A model generated the notes under the pieces. It made no database searches. It had not been told where the DNA came from and worked only from the letters and a program-made list of their open reading frames with translations. Positions 1 through 6,572 of a stretch of 11,728 nt of DNA are shown here, in pieces (within the stretch, counting starts at the first letter, position 1; each line of letters starts with the position of its first letter). Position numbers and translations under genes: made by a program. This DNA is from Gammaproteobacteria bacterium (GTDB taxonomy: Bacteria; Pseudomonadota; Gammaproteobacteria; BMS3Bbin11). The DNA is taken from contig JAUVSB010000023.1 in NCBI GenBank assembly GCA_030597275.1, positions 1 to 11,728 on the forward strand, given 5' to 3'.

Positions 1-1755
1 GCCGATCAACGCGCTAAAGGGGTAACAAAGTTTAGTGGTGAGAAGCAGCATCTGGCAGAAATGCTGAAAAATGAAAAACCATCTGAAATCCGAAAAGCGG
101 CGAAAAGAATTCGATGCCAGGGTGGCGTTGCTGACCAGTACAAAAATGCACTGGTAAGGCATGGTACTTATGGGCCTATGGTGGTATCAACCTTGAAGAA
201 GGCGGGTTTGCCAACAGATATTCAGTACCTGCCTTTTGTTGAATCATCCTACCGACCGACAGCCTACTCCAGAGTTGGCGCTGCAGGCATGTGGCAGATA
301 ATGCCGCGTACAGCGAGAGCACTAGGTCTGAAAATTTCTTCTACTGTTGATGAGCGACTGGACCCAGAACTCGCTTCAGCAGCTGCTGCCCGCTATTTTC
401 TGGATAGCAGGCAGAAGCTGGGTGACAAAGCACGTAGTCTAAAATCTCCGACAAAGAACAGCCTGTTTCCCTTTGTTATTACCTCCTATAACTACGGTGC
501 GGCTGGTATGGTGCGGGCGATGGGCAAGGTGGGTCCGGACTATATGGACGTACTAAACAAATATAAGGCGCGAGGATTTCAAATAGCGGTGAAGAATTTC
601 TATTCCAGTTTTCTTGCTGCTCGACATGTTGCCCAGCATGTTGATGAGTATTACCCGGGTCACCCAGTTGAACAGCCATTGGCAGTGGATGTGGTCACCA
701 TAAAAACGCCTGTTTCTATTGAGCGCCTGAGCCATGTTTTCTCTGTTTCTGAGAAGACACTGAAAAAAAACAATCCCTCATTAATGCGACTGGTATGGTC
801 GGGTAGAAGGTTTGTTCCAAAAGGGTACAAACTAAAATTACCTAAATCATCTGCGGGGCGCAGCACCCAGGTAGCAAAACTGAATAGCCTGCCAGCGGAA
901 GAGCCTAAATATGTAGAGTACTCCTATCGTGTGCAGCGTGGAGATACGGCTTGCGGAATTGCGAAAAAAGAAGCAGTGTCCTGCAGGGAACTTATCTTGC
1001 TGAATAATCTTGGTCGCCGTGCCCTGATACGCACCGGGCAGATTATTACCATCCCAGGAATACCGACTAAGGTGGCCAGGAAGAAGGTGTCTAAACCTGT
1101 AAAAGTCGCAAAGAAGAAACCTGAAAAAGTGCTAGTAGCAAAAAAGCAGAAAACAACGCCTGAGCCAGTTAAGCAGACATCCGCTGTTGCTGTCAGCACA
1201 AATCCGCGCAAGCCTGATCCCGTTATTAAAGCAATTCCAGATATACCGGAATCAATTTTTGGCCTGGGTGATGATTTATTGATTCAGCTGTCAGAAAAAA
1301 AAGGGAAAACTCAATATTCCGTTGTTGTCGAGCCAGATGAATCCCTGGGGCTTTATGCAAACTGGTTGGGTCTACGGTCAGCGAGCAGCATACGGAAATT
1401 GAACAAGCTCAAAAGCTCGCGCCATGTACGTATTGGCAAGATTATTTATCTGCCGATAAAAAAACAGGAACAAAAAGAAAAATATAACCAGCAACGACTG
1501 GATTATCATCGGGAGCTACAGGATGAGTTCCGTTCAAACTTCAAAATTGCAGGTACTGAAGTCTACAAAATTCGTTTTGGAGACAGTGCCTGGAGTATAT
1601 CGTTAAAACAGGATGTACCTCTATGGTTACTGAAACGCTATAACCCGAAGCTTTTTAGTACTCAGTCTCAACCAGGTGACGTAATAAATATTCCTGTTAT
1701 TGAAACCCTTGCCAAAGATGACAAGGGCGAAGAAAACCTTACCCCACGCTTATGA
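1..1755 (+). CDS. MltD-like membrane-bound lytic murein transglycosylase with LysM repeats (5' partial)
   Basis: Cleaves the glycan strands of peptidoglycan in the periplasm. The frame is open from base 1, so the ATG at 61 is probably internal and the signal peptide and N-terminus lie outside the window. Numbered from that ATG, the SLT (GH23) domain covers about residues 20-160. It shows ESSYRP with catalytic Glu61 (bases 241-243), GAAGMWQIMP at 73-82 and the SYNYGAAG motif at 142-149. Four LysM-like modules follow at about 212-260 (degenerate), 286-332, 418-465 (degenerate) and 500-546; these normally hold the enzyme on peptidoglycan. A lysine-rich linker at 338-364 separates the second and third. 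The second module carries two cysteines (298 and 308) that could form a disulfide. The 3' end overlaps the convergent PqqD-like gene by 17 bp, and no terminator is visible between them. Family assignment is firm; exact orthology to MltD is less so. Confidence 0.9.
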   Translation, partial: ADQRAKGVTKFSGEKQHLAEMLKNEKPSEIRKAAKRIRCQGGVADQYKNALVRHGTYGPMVVSTLKKAGLPTDIQYLPFVESSYRPTAYSRVGAAGMWQIMPRTARALGLKISSTVDERLDPELASAAAARYFLDSRQKLGDKARSLKSPTKNSLFPFVITSYNYGAAGMVRAMGKVGPDYMDVLNKYKARGFQIAVKNFYSSFLAARHVAQHVDEYYPGHPVEQPLAVDVVTIKTPVSIERLSHVFSVSEKTLKKNNPSLMRLVWSGRRFVPKGYKLKLPKSSAGRSTQVAKLNSLPAEEPKYVEYSYRVQRGDTACGIAKKEAVSCRELILLNNLGRRALIRTGQIITIPGIPTKVARKKVSKPVKVAKKKPEKVLVAKKQKTTPEPVKQTSAVAVSTNPRKPDPVIKAIPDIPESIFGLGDDLLIQLSEKKGKTQYSVVVEPDESLGLYANWLGLRSASSIRKLNKLKSSRHVRIGKIIYLPIKKQEQKEKYNQQRLDYHRELQDEFRSNFKIAGTEVYKIRFGDSAWSISLKQDVPLWLLKRYNPKLFSTQSQPGDVINIPVIETLAKDDKGEENLTPRL

Positions 1756-2035
1756 TATCTTCGGCAATAAATTCATCGAGGACGCGGTAAACATCTTTGC
1801 GGATAACATCACCCGCATCAGGGTAACTTTCTTCCAGCATGTCGATCATCTCTTTTACTGTGAATTCGCCAGTGCATAAGGACCAGACCAGAGAGCTGGA
1901 TTCATTGAGCTTTATTATTGTCTTTCCTTCGCTGTCTTCCAGGTAAAGGCAGCAGGGCAATCGTCTGATTTTATGTGTTTCATCACGTACGGGTTTACTG
2001 TCATCGGGTAATTGTGGGTGTGCGTCAAGGCTCAT
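1739..2035 (-). CDS. PqqD-family small protein (possible peptide chaperone/RRE-like)
   Basis: This 98-residue protein has the pattern of the PqqD family: a short beta-rich N-terminal half with a Leu-Asn core (IIKLNESSSLVWSLCTGEFT, residues 40-59), then a helical half with KEMIDMLEESYP (61-72) and the closing DVYRVLDEFIAEDII (81-95). PqqD proteins and the related RiPP recognition elements bind a precursor peptide and hand it to a radical SAM enzyme, but many standalone members have no known partner. The start is supported by AGGAAAG a few bases upstream of the ATG. The gene is last in its block, 80 bp after the TPMT gene, and that gap holds a small palindrome (2070-2081). I see only a very weak promoter there, so co-transcription with the TPMT gene is likely but not certain. 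The partner may be the radical SAM protein at 5063-6556; that is inference. Family call moderately sure, role unknown. Confidence 0.72.
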   Translation of the reverse strand: MSLDAHPQLPDDSKPVRDETHKIRRLPCCLYLEDSEGKTIIKLNESSSLVWSLCTGEFTVKEMIDMLEESYPDAGDVIRKDVYRVLDEFIAEDIISVG

Positions 2036-2115
2036 GGTCTTTCCTGGTCAGTAAAAATCACAGCGGCGAAAAGTACACTTTAAAACACAATGATTCAAGG
2101 GGCCCTGACCCATTT

Positions 2116-2778
2116 TTATGGAATATTTTTTGTCAAAAGAAAGACACGTTCATCAAGACGGCTCAGGCCTTTTGCCTGGAATCGGGGTTCGTTGACCAGG
2201 CAATCCTCGGTGTAAATGGGCTCAATGATGAATAACTCAGAAAATAACTGATTGACATCGTTCTCACTAACTGAAAAAGGAGGGCCGTCCATTTCCTGTT
2301 GTGGGTAGTCTAGTGTGATTAAAAGGGATCGAGTGGTATCGGGTATCAGCCCTGCAAGGTGCTTAACATAATCCGGGCGCATAGATTCAGGAAGGGCAAT
2401 TAATGAGGCTCTATCATAGATACCATCTGTATGGGGTAAATCTGAGGGACTGATGTCGAAAAAATCGGCACAAAGTATATCCAGGTTTTCTGATCGATAT
2501 GCTTTGCCCCAGGCATGCTTGCTAATCTCATGCTCAATTTCATTCTCAGCAAAAAAGTCTGCAACTGCAATAGGGCTGATTTCAATACCTGTAACGTTAA
2601 ATTTTTGATCACGTAGCCAGATCATGTCGAGTGACTTGCCGCATAGAGGTACCAGGACATTGTCACCCTGTTCAATTCCCAGGAGATCAATAAATCTCGT
2701 CATATGAGCATTATAATTATGCTTGTGAAAGCCAATTTCACCTGCTTGCCAGCGTTGATGCCAGAACTCTGCCTTCAT
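2116..2778 (-). CDS. tpm: Thiopurine S-methyltransferase family protein (TPMT)
   Basis: A class I S-adenosylmethionine-dependent methyltransferase of 220 residues, the usual length of bacterial TPMT. Visible signatures are the N-terminal FWHQRWQAGEIGFH (5-18), the SAM-binding VLVPLCGKSLDM (41-52), GIEIS (64-68) where an acidic residue should hold the ribose, YDRASLIALP (121-130), and LDYPQQEMDGPPFSV (156-170), which closes over the substrate. Bacterial members methylate thiols, and some methylate selenium and tellurium oxyanions to volatile products, giving resistance; which substrate applies here cannot be read from the sequence. It is probably a soluble cytoplasmic enzyme. The start is supported by AGGAG 5 bases before the ATG. 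It lies 32 bp after the Nudix-ThiE gene in the same direction, so it is probably in the same operon. Confidence 0.9.
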   Translation of the reverse strand: MKAEFWHQRWQAGEIGFHKHNYNAHMTRFIDLLGIEQGDNVLVPLCGKSLDMIWLRDQKFNVTGIEISPIAVADFFAENEIEHEISKHAWGKAYRSENLDILCADFFDISPSDLPHTDGIYDRASLIALPESMRPDYVKHLAGLIPDTTRSLLITLDYPQQEMDGPPFSVSENDVNQLFSELFIIEPIYTEDCLVNEPRFQAKGLSRLDERVFLLTKNIP

Positions 2779-2810
2779 TGCTACTCCTGTTACTTGTTTT
2801 AAAACATGGC

Positions 2811-3746
2811 CTACTGCCAGGCCATTCTCATCATGGCGATACCGTGCGCGCCATGTGATTGTATCTCATTAAGTTGGTCTAAGCTCATGCCACCGAGGGC
2901 ATAAACAGGTATTGGACAATCAGCGATGAGTTCTGCCATACCCTGGATGCCAAGAGGTATTGCATCAGGGTGAGAAAGTGTTTTTTCTACCGGAGACAGA
3001 ACAGCAAAATCAAGACCTAGCTGAGCAGCCTGCTGAAGTTCCTGCCTGTTGTGGCAGGAAGCAGCGACGAGTTTGAAATCGGGCCGCTGATCGAGTTCCA
3101 TTAAATTTTTACTGGTCAGATGCAGACCGGAGAATCGTTTTATTTGTTCATCCGGCATGCTTGAATTGATAAGAATCGTCACTCCTGCCGGTACGGTAAT
3201 GGGCAGGATCTGATCTACCAGTCGTCGCAATTGGCAACTGGAGAGAGATTTTTCTCGTAGTTGCAGCAGGCGCAGTCCATTTTTTATTGCCGTAGGCAAA
3301 CGTCGCAGAAATTCTTCTTCGCCGATTTCGCTGACGCAGGATATGGCATAGGTCTCAGGCAGCTGCAAGGCACGAATGACTGGCGCATTAGCCGCCAGTA
3401 GTGGCGATATTGTGAGCTCTGACAGGTTCTGCCACGAGAGTCGCTGGCCTTCTTCGCCGTGCTCATCGCCTGTCCAGGCAGTAACAATGAAGAAATGAAG
3501 TAACACTGTAGCATGTGGGTAAGTGTGAGACAGAGTTATCCATGGCCTGGCCTCAGTGATGTGAATAGCCAGTTCTTCTTCAATTTCACGGTTTAGCGCC
3601 TGGCGCGGTGTTTCACCGGCTTCAACTTTCCCGCCGGGAAACTCCCATTCTCCGGCACAGGCCTTACCTGCTGGTCTTTCTGTGAACAGTATCTTGCCGT
3701 CTTCACGCTGAATGACAGCAACGGCAACTTTCAAGTTCTTTTCCAT
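2811..3746 (-). CDS. Nudix hydrolase (MutT-like) fused to a ThiE/TenI-like domain
   Basis: A two-domain fusion of 311 residues. Residues 5-128 are a MutT-type Nudix domain that would clean oxidised nucleotides such as 8-oxo-dGTP. The Nudix box starts at Gly39, with Glu45, Arg53-Glu54 and Glu57-Glu58 in place, but the usual Gly near its end is Ala60. Residues 133-311 resemble thiamine phosphate synthase: LQLREK (161-166), LINSS (192-196), GLHLTS (207-212) and a late YALGGM (282-287). The Asp-Arg usually found after LIN is replaced by Ser-Ser, so the ThiE-like domain may not make thiamine phosphate and could be TenI-like or regulatory. Such Nudix-ThiE fusions are known in gammaproteobacteria. 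I chose the ATG at 3746, with GAAAG 8 bases upstream. A TTG two codons further upstream (3752) is possible, but it would have its Shine-Dalgarno almost in contact. It is 33 bp downstream of the SpoIIAA-like gene. Confidence 0.85.
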   Translation of the reverse strand: MEKNLKVAVAVIQREDGKILFTERPAGKACAGEWEFPGGKVEAGETPRQALNREIEEELAIHITEARPWITLSHTYPHATVLLHFFIVTAWTGDEHGEEGQRLSWQNLSELTISPLLAANAPVIRALQLPETYAISCVSEIGEEEFLRRLPTAIKNGLRLLQLREKSLSSCQLRRLVDQILPITVPAGVTILINSSMPDEQIKRFSGLHLTSKNLMELDQRPDFKLVAASCHNRQELQQAAQLGLDFAVLSPVEKTLSHPDAIPLGIQGMAELIADCPIPVYALGGMSLDQLNEIQSHGAHGIAMMRMAWQ

Positions 3747-3779
3747 AGACAATGCTTTCGAATCAGCAATGAAACAAGG

Positions 3780-4145
3780 TCACAGCAGCCATCTTTCAGC
3801 GCTGTCAGTATCGAGGAAAAACTTGATATTCATCCCTCTGTTTTGGGCAGTAATCTCGAGAAAGCGGACCTGTTCGAGATATTTTTCCTGACAGATAATT
3901 GCTATGCGTAGCTCGGATATATCCAGTGTTCTGAAAAAATTCGCTATTTTGTAGAGGTCGAGTACCTCATCAAGCAGGTACTCTCGACCTCTCTCATCGA
4001 CAAGCATATTGCTGTAGCCCTGTTCCTTACAGTGTTCAGTAATTTCACGTGAATAGTTACTGACTACGTCAAGGTCAGCACTCTCTCCGTGAGATATGAT
4101 GAGAAGGTACTTGTCTTTATTCTCGGTACTGTATTCAATGCTCAT
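3780..4145 (-). CDS. SpoIIAA/STAS-like domain protein, function unknown
   Basis: A 121-residue soluble protein with alternating strands and helices. A beta strand KYLLIISHGES (12-22) is followed by a helix, then NMLVDERG (46-53), a central amphipathic helix (58-73), the strand LRIAIICQE (79-87), a helix with RFLEITAQNRGMNIKFFLD (94-112), and a C-terminal AERWLL. The order and the closing 'aromatic-Leu' tail resemble small SpoIIAA-like (STAS-related) proteins common in proteobacteria, but no catalytic or phosphorylation site is obvious. It is the first gene of its block, directly behind the promoter at 4220-4248 and the Fur-box-like site. Its only clear Shine-Dalgarno (AGGAG) sits 12 bases before the ATG, which is rather far and suggests modest translation. 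The family assignment rests on overall pattern, not on a diagnostic motif. Confidence 0.55.
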   Translation of the reverse strand: MSIEYSTENKDKYLLIISHGESADLDVVSNYSREITEHCKEQGYSNMLVDERGREYLLDEVLDLYKIANFFRTLDISELRIAIICQEKYLEQVRFLEITAQNRGMNIKFFLDTDSAERWLL

Positions 4146-4194
4146 CCTGAGTCTTAACTCCTGTTCATAACACCATTGATAAATAAAACAATTT

Positions 4195-4209
4195 TTATAA
4201 TTATTATCA
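4195..4209 (-). promoter_or_regulatory. Candidate Fur box (iron-responsive operator)
   Basis: The minus strand reads TGATAATAATTATAA, which matches 13 of 14 specified positions of the 7-1-7 Fur model (TGATAAT-N-ATTATCA). It begins about 4 bases after the predicted transcription start of the SpoIIAA-like gene's promoter, where a bound repressor would block RNA polymerase. The surroundings are AT-rich, so a chance match is possible, and none of the downstream genes is a classical iron-uptake gene. Confidence 0.4.
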
Positions 4210-4219
4210 ATCTAGTATA

Positions 4220-4248
4220 AATATATTGCGATCAACGAAGACTGTCAA
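4220..4248 (-). promoter_or_regulatory. Sigma70-type promoter for the SpoIIAA-like/Nudix-ThiE/TPMT block
   Basis: On the minus strand a perfect -35 TTGACA (4243-4248) is separated by exactly 17 bases from a -10 TATATT (4220-4225, five of six matches). Transcription would start near 4213, giving a leader of about 67 bases before the ATG at 4145. It lies in the 121-bp gap behind the exonuclease gene, so the four-gene block can be transcribed independently of the ABC/RND/radical SAM operon. Confidence 0.75.
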
Positions 4249-4266
4249 ACCGGGTAGAGAAAGGTT

Positions 4267-5061
4267 TTACTGTAACTGGGGATCAACATACCTGAAGGAA
4301 CGCAGTGAATGCCCCAGGCTGACGTCAGTACGCAGTGCCAGCAGCTTCTTGACCAGCCTTGCCGTATCACGGTTTTCTGTTAATGAATTACCCGTACGTC
4401 CGCCTATTTCCTCGGCTGCGTTGAGTATCTCATCGAGTCCTGAATATGATTCAAGCAGCCGTGCTGCAGTTTTTGCGCCGATGCCGGGAACACCGGGCAG
4501 TGAATGTGATTTATCACCGACCATAGCAAGGTAATCATTCAGCTGTGTGGCTTTAACTGAAAAACGCTGCTGAATGGATTCTTCGGTAATGGGTTCCTGT
4601 TTGAAATGGTTATATTGCCTGATGCCGGGACGTAATAACTGAGCCTGTCCAGTATCAGTCGATAATATGGTGACATCCGCACCCTGTGCTGCAGCCTTGA
4701 CGGCGGCACTGGCGATGACATCATCGGCTTCCATTGCCGCTATATGAATGGCCACGATACCATTTTCTCTAATCTCCTTTTGCAAGCGTGCAAAGATTTC
4801 GGTCAGCTCTTCAGGCATCGCCGGGCGGTCTTTTTTGTAATCAGGGAATAATTCATGCCTCCACGTCGGACCTTCACATTCGAATGCACACAAAGCGTGC
4901 GTCGGTGTGTGTTGCTTCAGCGCTCGTGCAAGGGACTGGTGTGTTGAGGTGATGGTCTGCTCTATGATCTGGTTTTTGTCTTCGGCTGGAATTGCAGCAT
5001 GGATACGACGAATAAGGTTAGGGCCGTCAATGAGTAAAAAGCGGATGCCAGACAGCTGCAT
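4267..5061 (-). CDS. xni: Xni-like 5'-3' exonuclease/flap endonuclease (ExoIX family)
   Basis: A 264-residue homologue of E. coli Xni (ExoIX), a standalone relative of the 5' nuclease domain of DNA polymerase I. It should act on flap or nicked DNA with divalent metals. Visible features are LLIDGPNLIRRIHA at the N-terminus with metal-ligand Asp12, PDYKKDRPAMPEEL (73-86), the acidic cluster MEADD (110-114), STDTGQAQLL with Asp136, and the helix-hairpin-helix segment GDKSHSLPGVPGIGAKTA (182-199). E. coli Xni has lost the Asp in the loop before its PGV motif, whereas Asp183 is present here. The frame is open further upstream, but those codons overlap the radical SAM gene. The ATG at 5061 lies one base after that gene's stop and begins the conserved domain. 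No good Shine-Dalgarno is visible, so translation is probably coupled to the upstream gene. It is the last gene of the five-gene operon. Confidence 0.87.
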   Translation of the reverse strand: MQLSGIRFLLIDGPNLIRRIHAAIPAEDKNQIIEQTITSTHQSLARALKQHTPTHALCAFECEGPTWRHELFPDYKKDRPAMPEELTEIFARLQKEIRENGIVAIHIAAMEADDVIASAAVKAAAQGADVTILSTDTGQAQLLRPGIRQYNHFKQEPITEESIQQRFSVKATQLNDYLAMVGDKSHSLPGVPGIGAKTAARLLESYSGLDEILNAAEEIGGRTGNSLTENRDTARLVKKLLALRTDVSLGHSLRSFRYVDPQLQ

Positions 5062-5062
5062 G

Positions 5063-6556
5063 TTAAAAACTGGCCAGCTGCTGTTCAGTAGGTTCTGCGC
5101 AGCAGTACCAGGATTCAGAGTGGACAGGCACAGCCTCTCCACATTGCTCTTCTGTAACATCCATCTCATCTCTGCCTGCGGCTTTGAGTGCAATACGACG
5201 GATACCGTTAAATATCTCCAGCCTGGAAAGTCCGTTGTTTTCGGCTTTTTCAGTCCAGTGACGGATATTCTCCTGCAACACATCAACTGCTGTATCACGG
5301 TGTACCCATGTATAGCCCAGTGATGCAGGGTTGAAGTCTGTGATGCAGGTTTCTTCTTTCGGTAGTTCGAGTATGCGGGATCCACTGGGGATTAACAGGC
5401 GCAGGGAAAGCTGTACCGGGTTTACGCACGTGATTAGTTTCAGCTCAGCGATCTTGTCGAGCAGTTCAATATAATTGCTGAGTGTTGTCCATGGAGTGAA
5501 GGGGATGAATGTGGGAGCCAGTGCAATATTGTGTTCAGACATTAGACTGACTACCTGTTCAAATTCTGCTGCGGTATGTCCTTTGTCAAGATATTCGAGA
5601 ATTTTGTCATCGACAGATTCCACTGCCGTGGTGACCAGGATGCAGCCACTATCGCGCAGGAAGGGCAGGTAGCCAGGGAACTTGATCAAATGTTCTATCT
5701 TGATCACTGCATCGTATGTCAGTGATGGGAATTCATCATGCATGGCTTCGATAATGCGTCGTGCGTGCCGCGGTCCATTGAGGAAGTCAGGATCACCAAA
5801 TGAAATATGCTGGGCACCCAATGCAACCTGTTGACGAATATCCTCGAGCACAATCTCAGCAGGGATGGCATAAAAGCGGCCCTGGTAAACAGGCACCACG
5901 GGGCAATGGCGGCATAGGTGTTTGCAGCCGCGCGTGGTTTCAGTAAACCCCATGATGCGACGGCTATCATCCGGCATGATCAGCTGGGCATATTTTTCCA
6001 GCGCAGGAAGCGATTGCCGATCAGGCACCATAAAGTTTATGCGGCTCAGGTTGACTACTGTTTCTCTGCTCGCCGGGTGATCGTCTTGCTCAGAAACAGA
6101 ATCAGCATAAGCGAGCATGTCTTGTTCAGATTCTCCGCCAAACACCGCATCAACACCCAGTTCCCGCAGGAACTTCTCATTGACCGGGGCATACCAGCCA
6201 TAGACAGCAATTTTTGCTCCGGGTGCCATCTTTTTTATTCTAGGCATCGCTTCGCTAGCGATACGTGTCGCAGTGAGCATGCTGAGATAAATAAACACCA
6301 CACTTGCCGGTGACAGTACCTCGGTGGTCAGCTTTTGTTGTGATAGATCGAGACATTGGACCTCATAACCTGCCTGCCCAAATATTGCAGCGGGTTCAGC
6401 CAGTGCAAACGGTTGACGGCCAAGGTCATAAGGACTGATGAGGACTATTCTTTGTAAATCAGACAAATTCTGGTCAGCATTTTGTTGATCTGAACCTGAT
6501 TCATCTGTTTCAGCCTGGGAGCATGTTGATGTGCAATTGTTTTTCATAATTTCCAT
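5063..6556 (-). CDS. CUAEP/CCAEP-tail family radical SAM protein (CCAEP form)
   Basis: A 497-residue radical SAM enzyme. Residues about 35-155 form a Rossmann-like domain in the place of a B12-binding domain (RIVLISPYDLGRQPF, KIAVYGWYAPVNEKFL, DAVFGGESE), but the DxHxxG histidine motif of true cobalamin binders is absent. The radical SAM core runs from about 202 to 400. It contains TETTRGCKHLCRHCP, with the CxxxC xxC ligands Cys211, Cys215 and Cys218 for the 4Fe-4S cluster, and HISFGDPDFLNGP after it. The C-terminus carries YCCAEP, with CCAEP at residues 485-489 (bases 5090-5104), followed by eight residues and the stop. This tail defines a family in which some members carry selenocysteine at the second position; here it is cysteine (TGC). 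Substrate and product are unknown. The ATG at 6547 has GGA upstream at better spacing than the one at 6556, so the protein may start three residues later. It is co-transcribed with the ABC and RND transporter genes (16-bp gap). Confidence 0.88.
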   Translation of the reverse strand: MEIMKNNCTSTCSQAETDESGSDQQNADQNLSDLQRIVLISPYDLGRQPFALAEPAAIFGQAGYEVQCLDLSQQKLTTEVLSPASVVFIYLSMLTATRIASEAMPRIKKMAPGAKIAVYGWYAPVNEKFLRELGVDAVFGGESEQDMLAYADSVSEQDDHPASRETVVNLSRINFMVPDRQSLPALEKYAQLIMPDDSRRIMGFTETTRGCKHLCRHCPVVPVYQGRFYAIPAEIVLEDIRQQVALGAQHISFGDPDFLNGPRHARRIIEAMHDEFPSLTYDAVIKIEHLIKFPGYLPFLRDSGCILVTTAVESVDDKILEYLDKGHTAAEFEQVVSLMSEHNIALAPTFIPFTPWTTLSNYIELLDKIAELKLITCVNPVQLSLRLLIPSGSRILELPKEETCITDFNPASLGYTWVHRDTAVDVLQENIRHWTEKAENNGLSRLEIFNGIRRIALKAAGRDEMDVTEEQCGEAVPVHSESWYCCAEPTEQQLASF

Positions 6557-6572
6557 TCTGTTCGAGATATTC

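Noticed and set aside
2070..2081. Palindrome AAAGTACACTTT-type sequence before the PqqD-like gene
   Set aside because: Short and AT-rich, with no convincing promoter next to it; noted in the gene entry but not called an operator.
1975..2235. Plus-strand 86-codon frame
   Set aside because: It covers the ends of the TPMT and PqqD-like genes on the opposite strand and shows no family pattern.
5062..5385. Upstream extension of the Xni-like frame (108 more codons)
   Set aside because: It lies entirely within the radical SAM coding sequence in another frame and has no protein-like pattern; homology begins at the ATG at 5061.
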